Source of the DNA: an uncultured Treponema sp.
GTDB taxonomy: Bacteria > Spirochaetota > Spirochaetia > Treponematales > Treponemataceae
DNA length: 44,722 nucleotides
Assembly: GCA_937877535.1 (NCBI GenBank)
Contig: CALFJF010000050.1
Span: 1-44,722 of the forward strand
Direction: 5' to 3'
Positions 41,350-44,722 of the stretch are shown piece by piece. Within the stretch, counting starts at the first letter, position 1. Each line of letters opens with the position of its first letter. The position numbers were made by a program, and so were the translations under genes. Under the pieces are notes generated by a model. That model made no database searches and was not told the DNA's origin. It saw nothing but the letters and a program-made list of their open reading frames with translations.

Positions 41350-42129
41350 TTAGAAAATAAACGCTACGCCAAAGCGAAAGTCAATATTAAAGCGACCAGG
41401 GTAAATAATGCCAAGCCAACCGTCATCCACAGACACAGATTGGCCAGCAGCAGATGCCGTTGCCTCATACCCATATGCACCAAAACCAATCAAGTTGATA
41501 TACATATTCATGCCTGCAAAAAGTCCAAAATGGTCGGTCAACTTAAACGCAGATTCTACGTTCACACCCATCGTCGTCCACCAGTTAAAAATCCAGGTGT
41601 CAAAAGTTGCGTTGTAATCATTATTGTCCTCAGTAAGCACGGCAGATGTTGAATTACCACCATACGAGAGATTTACGCCAAATGTTCCGTGTACAGCCAG
41701 TATCACGCGGTCAATGTTAATCGGAGCGCCTCCCAAACCAAAAGAAAAGCGAGTGTTAAAGCCGCTCATACCATCGTAAATCTTAGCAGTATTTTTATTA
41801 ACACTTGCTACACTTACTGTATGACCGTCAATTTCGATTTCATCATAAGACCAACTCGAATAACCAAATTCCACATTAACAAATGAAGAAAATCGATTCT
41901 CCGAAACGTTCAAGTGATGATACATAAAGTTAAAGCCCACTGCAGAAAACTTATTGTATACGTCAACATTATAATCGTCAGAGTTTTCTGTATCATACCA
42001 AGTCTGTCCCCAAACTGGCACATCAAAACCAAGCGCGTGTACCGACCGTTCGCCCGCATTTTCCATTTCTGCAAACGCTGCCGTTGCTCCAACCACCAAC
42101 GATGCCGCAAAAGCCAATATCTTTTTCAT
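41350..42129 (-). CDS. Outer-membrane beta-barrel protein, DUF2715-like
   Basis: A 259-residue protein with a signal peptide (KKILAFAASLVVGATAAFA). The mature part is an alternating aromatic/glycine strand pattern (FSSFVNVEFGYSSW, HFGLFAGMNMYINLIGFGAY) and ends in RFNIDFRFGVAFIF with a terminal phenylalanine, as in barrel proteins. This resembles DUF2715 (PF10895), a family of treponemal exported proteins, but I cannot confirm it. AAGGAG precedes the ATG at 42129, and a small hairpin CATCTC/GAGATG (42132-42147) sits just upstream of that site. Function unknown. Confidence 0.7.
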   Translation of the reverse strand: MKKILAFAASLVVGATAAFAEMENAGERSVHALGFDVPVWGQTWYDTENSDDYNVDVYNKFSAVGFNFMYHHLNVSENRFSSFVNVEFGYSSWSYDEIEIDGHTVSVASVNKNTAKIYDGMSGFNTRFSFGLGGAPINIDRVILAVHGTFGVNLSYGGNSTSAVLTEDNNDYNATFDTWIFNWWTTMGVNVESAFKLTDHFGLFAGMNMYINLIGFGAYGYEATASAAGQSVSVDDGWLGIIYPGRFNIDFRFGVAFIF

Positions 42130-42378
42130 ACAAACTCCTTCCATCTCGATAGAGATGACTTTCAGATAAAAATTGTGTCATACTCTACAAAAAAAAAGTA
42201 TTTTTACAAGAGGTCTTTTTGAGCAGAAGAAGTCGCCAGTTTGCGTTGTGCATAAAAAAAGCCCTGCCGAAGCGGAGCATTTTATTCAATAAAAATTCCA
42301 TGAACAGAATTTACAGATATTGTCGGGAATGCTCTTAATTACATTTTAGACGAGTGTAGTAATTGTCGAGGTATAATT
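42130..42378. other. Intergenic region before the short unknown gene
   Basis: This 249-bp AT-rich gap holds the hairpin CATCTC/GAGATG (42132-42147) in the leader of the leftward barrel gene and an imperfect GC hairpin near 42257-42279. A TATAAT at 42372-42377 is too close to the next start to serve it. I see no other gene or RNA. Confidence 0.4.
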
Positions 42379-42612
42379 ATGGATATTCTGAAAAAATTCA
42401 AAGACGATGTTTCCTTAGAAAAATATATCAACTGTGTTTTTATTGAATCCATGTTTCCTTGTGATAACAAAATAGCAGGTGAACTTGCAAAAACAGTAGC
42501 AAAAAGTTGGAAATTTTATTTTTTTAATGAACACCCATGTCTTAATATTAAGGTGGAACTATATGAAGATGAATATGACGGTTGGTGTGTAACATGCTAT
42601 CAAGGCAAATAA
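42379..42612 (+). CDS. Short hypothetical protein
   Basis: A 77-residue protein (MDILKKFKDDVSLEKYINCV... to DEYDGWCVTCYQGK). It is acidic and has four cysteines, two of them close together near the C-terminus. No family is recognised and no signal peptide is seen. A weak GAGG site lies upstream of the ATG. Base composition is more A/T-rich than the FliG-like and TSCPD genes to its left, and it sits at the edge of a toxin-antitoxin cluster, so it may be recently acquired. It could also be an immunity-type protein; this is only a guess from size and place. Confidence 0.5.
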   Translation: MDILKKFKDDVSLEKYINCVFIESMFPCDNKIAGELAKTVAKSWKFYFFNEHPCLNIKVELYEDEYDGWCVTCYQGK

Positions 42613-42658
42613 TTTTTCTCTCCCCATCCCGTTAAATTGCCGTAAAACCGAAAAAGGC

Positions 42659-43108
42659 TTACCCTTCAAACCAATTCTCAATTTGCAATTCGCTCACTTG
42701 CGCAATCGCTTCAAAATGCTTTGTGTTCCGCGTGACCAAAACCATGTGATTTGCGAGGGCGATTGCGGCAATCATACTGTCAGAAAGCTGGGTCGGTTTT
42801 CCGATTTTTGAAAGCTTTGCGCGTAAATCAGCATGAATTTCTGCGGCTTTTTGCGTATAATGCTTCATTTTAAATTCTGAAGGCACTTCCTCGTTTATGA
42901 ATTTTGCAAGGGCGGTTTTCTTTACGCTTTCATCGAGCAAATTCAGTCCGAATAACAATTCTTGCCAGACAATTGTGCAAATTGCGCAGTCAGAAATGTG
43001 CATACCAAAATTTTGAAGTACATTAAAATTTGCCCGATACTTCATGAATTCTGAGATGATATTTGAGTCCAAAAGATAGTGGGGTTCTTCATCGTCTATA
43101 TTTTGCAT
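42659..43108 (-). CDS. PIN-domain toxin (VapC-like ribonuclease)
   Basis: A 149-residue PIN nuclease. The acidic metal-binding residues are visible: Asp in LLDSNIISEFMK, Glu in VWQELLFGL, Asp in LSDSMIAAIA, and the Asn/Asp position in TRNTKHF. VapC toxins cut tRNA or rRNA; the target here is unknown. Its ATG overlaps the antitoxin stop codon (TAATG at 43110-43106), the usual coupling for such pairs. It is probably silent unless the labile antitoxin is lost. Confidence 0.9.
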   Translation of the reverse strand: MQNIDDEEPHYLLDSNIISEFMKYRANFNVLQNFGMHISDCAICTIVWQELLFGLNLLDESVKKTALAKFINEEVPSEFKMKHYTQKAAEIHADLRAKLSKIGKPTQLSDSMIAAIALANHMVLVTRNTKHFEAIAQVSELQIENWFEG

Positions 43109-43416
43109 TATTCGTCAAACACTCCTTCAAAAACATTTGTTTGGTATGTGTCCATCGTCGTATCTCGGACATTGCCAAAAATTGCTTCGATTTCCTCGTC
43201 TGAAAATTTTCCGTATTCTTGTTTTTTGAACTCGGCGAGTTTTTCGAGAAAATTTGGCTTTTTTGCTTTGTGAACGAGCGCGTTGTATTCTTCAAAAGAA
43301 ATGAGCACCGCCGCATTTTTGTTGCGTCGGGAGATGAACACTGGCCCGGAAACTTCCGCCTGATGAATGAAAAATGGCAATCGGTTTTTTGCCTCAAAAA
43401 CGGGAACTGTATTCAT
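43108..43416 (-). CDS. Phd/YefM-family antitoxin
   Basis: A 102-residue protein starting MNTVPVFEAKNRLPFFIHQA, with the Phd/YefM N-terminal DNA-binding fold (VFISRRNKNAAVLISFEEYN). The C-terminal half is charged and probably disordered until it binds the toxin. Translation is coupled to the PIN toxin. GGGAGG lies upstream of the ATG. Two direct repeats at 43448-43485 are likely its operator. Confidence 0.9.
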   Translation of the reverse strand: MNTVPVFEAKNRLPFFIHQAEVSGPVFISRRNKNAAVLISFEEYNALVHKAKKPNFLEKLAEFKKQEYGKFSDEEIEAIFGNVRDTTMDTYQTNVFEGVFDE

Positions 43417-43447
43417 AGCGACCTCCCTTGCTCTTTAAGCCTACACC

Positions 43448-43485
43448 GAGATAGCTAGTTTGTCAAGGGTGAGATAGCCAGTTTG
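43448..43485 (-). promoter_or_regulatory. Probable operator of the toxin-antitoxin operon
   Basis: GAGATAGCTAGTTTG (43448-43462) and GAGATAGCCAGTTTG (43471-43485) are direct repeats with one mismatch, 23 bp apart. A leftward -35 TTGACA (43466-43461) overlaps the first repeat; the matching -10 is poor. Antitoxin binding here could repress its own operon and also the rightward promoter 3 bp away. Confidence 0.7.
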
Positions 43486-43487
43486 GG

Positions 43488-43516
43488 TTGACAAAACAAA
43501 AATTATACTATATATT
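43488..43516 (+). promoter_or_regulatory. Promoter of the holin-like micro-toxin
   Basis: TTGACA (43488-43493), 17-bp spacer, TATATT (43511-43516). Predicted start is near 43523, giving a leader of about 60 nt. Confidence 0.8.
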
Positions 43517-43549
43517 TGTGACTATTGGAAACATCGTACACGGTGGGCA

Positions 43550-43575
43550 GTCTCCTAATGTAATGTTGGGAGGAC
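43550..43575 (+). promoter_or_regulatory. Hairpin hiding the ribosome-binding site
   Basis: GTCTCCTAA (43550-43558) pairs with TTGGGAGGAC (43566-43575) with one bulged G, and GCA (43547-43549) may extend it with TGC (43578-43580). The GGGAGG ribosome-binding site is inside the 3' arm. Such sequestering is a known way to keep type I toxin mRNAs silent until processed. Confidence 0.65.
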
Positions 43576-43583
43576 GGTGCATT

Positions 43584-43667
43584 ATGTCGGACTATGAACT
43601 TGCGATGCCTGTCATTGCTGTTTTGAGCTTGATTATAAATGTGCTGGCTTTCTTCAAACACAAATAG
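43584..43667 (+). CDS. Holin-like micro-toxin peptide
   Basis: A complete 27-residue peptide, MSDYELAMPVIAVLSLI then INVLAFFKHK. It has one hydrophobic helix and a basic end, and it shares the YELAM start with the frame at the left edge. It resembles the Hol_Tox family of type I toxins, which would insert in the inner membrane. It has a consensus promoter, a strong but sequestered GGGAGG site and an AT-rich flank. No hairpin like that after the left copy is present; a palindromic repeat begins 16 nt after the stop, so the antitoxin may have been lost or displaced. Confidence 0.65.
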   Translation: MSDYELAMPVIAVLSLIINVLAFFKHK

Positions 43668-43682
43668 AGGAATAGCAAAAAA

Positions 43683-43729
43683 TTGTCATTTCGACCGGAG
43701 CGAATGAAACGAGCGAAATGGAGAAATCT
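43683..43729. repeat. Interspersed palindromic repeat (TCATTTCGACCGGAGCGAA type)
   Basis: CATTTCG (43687-43693) and CGAAATG (43714-43720) form a stem; the unit ends in GGAGAAATCT. Elements of this wording are common interspersed repeats in many bacterial genomes. It lies 16 nt after the micro-toxin. Confidence 0.7.
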
Positions 43730-43744
43730 AGCTTTCTGCCGATA

Positions 43745-43764
43745 GTTAAGTTCGTCGAAACCAC
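43745..43764. repeat. Half-unit of the TTCGTCGAAACCAC repeat
   Basis: GTTAAGTTCGTCGAAACCAC, one arm of the palindromic family seen at 43827-43851. Confidence 0.5.
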
Positions 43765-43793
43765 CACACTGTCAGTCATTTTGCACAAAAAAA

Positions 43794-43814
43794 CTCCACC
43801 CAAAAAGAGTGGAG
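43794..43814. terminator. Bidirectional terminator
   Basis: CTCCAC (43794-43799) and GTGGAG (43809-43814), with an A-run before and ATTTTTC after. It can end leftward transcripts of the sugar kinase and rightward transcripts of the micro-toxin. Confidence 0.75.
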
Positions 43815-43826
43815 CATTTTTCTTGC

Positions 43827-43851
43827 GGTGGTTGAGTTCATCGAAACCACC
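43827..43851. repeat. Palindromic repeat, inverted copy
   Basis: GGTGGTT (43827-43833) and AACCACC (43845-43851) around GAGTTCATCGA: the reverse orientation of the element at 15178. Confidence 0.65.
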
Positions 43852-43865
43852 TTTCCCTAGTTTTT

Positions 43866-43902
43866 TGTGGTTTCGATACGACCTATGGTCTACTCAACCA
43901 AC
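43866..43902. repeat. Palindromic repeat with internal hairpin
   Basis: GTGGTTTCGATACGACC at the left end and CTCAACCAAC at the right; the loop contains CGACCTATGGTC, a further small stem. Confidence 0.6.
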
Positions 43903-43939
43903 ACTTCCAGCACACATCTTGTAACAGCACCGTAATTTT

Positions 43940-44722
43940 TTATCGCTGAATGCGTCCGCTTCCATCGCCGCCTGCGAGTTTGTTCACTTCGTCCTCGCTG
44001 ACCATGTTGTAGTCGCCGATGATTGAGTGCTTCAAGCAAGAAGCCGCGACCGCCCAGTTGATTGAGTCCTGAGTGTTCATTCCTTTGAGCTGTGAGTGAA
44101 TCAAGCCACCGCCGAATGAGTCGCCGCCGCCAACGCGGTCAACAATCCACATCTCGTATTTCTTTGAGAACGCATAGTCCTTGTCGTCCACATAAAGGAG
44201 AGCCTGCCAGTCGTTGCGGTTCGCGTTGATTGAAGAGCGGAGCGTAATCGCGACTTTTTTGAAGCCGAATTTCTCTTTGAGCTGCCGAGCGACAGAGACA
44301 TAGCCGTCGTTGTTGAGCTCGCCTTTTGTCGTGTCAGTTCCCTCAGATTTGATTCCGAATACATCGTTTGCGTCGTCCTCGTTTGAGATGCAGACATCGA
44401 TGTATTTGCAAATTTCAGTCATTGCGGCACGAGCCTCGTCTTTTGTCCACAATTTTCCGCGATAGTTCAAGTCGCAAGAAGTGGTGACACCGAGTTCGCG
44501 GGCGACTTTACATGCTTCGATACAAGCCGTGACCATGTTCGGTCCCAAAGCCGGCGTGATTCCCGTGATGTGAAACCATTTCGCGCCCTTCAAGATTTCT
44601 TTCCAGTTGAATTCCTCGGGCTTTGCAAGCTGGATTGATGAGCCTGCGCGGTCGTAAACGCATTTTGAGCCTCGCTGAGACGCGCCCTTCTCGTTGTAGT
44701 AGATGCCGACGCGCGGGCCGCC
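43940..44722 (-). CDS. kdgK: 2-keto-3-deoxygluconate kinase, PfkB family (partial)
   Basis: The 260 residues inside the window run from GGPRVGIYYNEKGASQRGSK at the right edge to the stop at 43940. The start lies outside. It is a PfkB-type sugar kinase: substrate-contact region DRAGSSIQ, and the catalytic motif DRVGGGDSFGGGL with the base aspartate in GGGDSF. The GGPRVG.YY.EKGASQR wording is typical of KDG kinases, which phosphorylate 2-keto-3-deoxygluconate from pectin or hexuronate breakdown. That would fit a pectin-degrading lifestyle next to the galactan genes. Codon use is G/C-rich like adhE. Confidence 0.88.
   Translation of the reverse strand, partial: GGPRVGIYYNEKGASQRGSKCVYDRAGSSIQLAKPEEFNWKEILKGAKWFHITGITPALGPNMVTACIEACKVARELGVTTSCDLNYRGKLWTKDEARAAMTEICKYIDVCISNEDDANDVFGIKSEGTDTTKGELNNDGYVSVARQLKEKFGFKKVAITLRSSINANRNDWQALLYVDDKDYAFSKKYEMWIVDRVGGGDSFGGGLIHSQLKGMNTQDSINWAVAASCLKHSIIGDYNMVSEDEVNKLAGGDGSGRIQR

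Noticed and set aside
42372..42377. TATAAT as -10 box for the gene at 42379
   Set aside because: Only 1 nt separates it from the ATG, so the transcript would start inside the gene; no matching -35 either.
1..44722. tRNA or rRNA genes
   Set aside because: No cloverleaf with a TTCGA-type arm in the right context and no rRNA-like stretch was seen; TTCGAC occurrences belong to the palindromic repeat family.

Overview
The window looks like the replication-origin region of a host-associated, saccharolytic Treponema (Spirochaetota). The evidence is dnaA-dnaN-recF-dciA-rpmH-rnpA-yidD-yidC-jag on one side of an AT-rich origin and gyrB-gyrA on the other, many lipoproteins with relaxed spirochete-type lipoboxes, a cyclophilin-FKBP fusion, a short FliG paralogue, a DUF2715-like barrel protein and moderately low GC. 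The genus is inferred from gene content; the species cannot be named from the sequence alone.

Layout. Bases 1-1143 form a small accessory region: the tail of a holin-like small toxin, a convergent candidate antisense RNA, a DUF3800 gene, and two copies of a 76-bp cassette that combines a terminator with a strong promoter. Bases 1170-9321 are a leftward galactan-use operon: secreted GH53 galactanase, outer-membrane barrel, two lipoproteins and a second, lipid-anchored GH53. Bases 9390-13265 are a leftward galT-galM-galK operon. Both operons start at promoters with a LacI-type palindrome at exactly the same place between -35 and -10, so one galactose/galactan-responsive repressor (not in the window) probably controls both. 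Polymer cleavage, uptake and the Leloir steps would then work as one regulon.

Bases 13321-19845 hold a translationally coupled lipoprotein-patatin-Fur operon, an aroDE fusion, rpiA, an OmpA-family protein and a Nudix hydrolase. Two perfect parS sites lie at 19979-20042, beside gyrA. gyrA and gyrB run left and dnaA onward runs right, with oriC at about 26325-26860. After jag come an exported protein of unknown function, a cyclophilin-FKBP lipoprotein, a cytoplasmic GH43, a cyclic-nucleotide-binding protein, adhE, a FliG-like protein lacking its N-terminal domain, a TSCPD protein and a DUF2715-like protein.

The right end (42379-43939) is again accessory: a short unknown gene, a Phd/VapC-type toxin-antitoxin pair, a complete holin-like micro-toxin with its own promoter and a hairpin over its ribosome-binding site, and a cluster of palindromic repeats. 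A partial 2-keto-3-deoxygluconate kinase runs off the right edge.

The most unusual signals are the duplicated terminator-promoter cassette next to a probable type I toxin-antitoxin locus, the shared operator architecture of the galactan regulon, four genes whose -10 box sits only 6-7 nt before the start codon (probable leaderless mRNAs), the paired parS sites, and the FliG paralogue without its FliF-binding domain.
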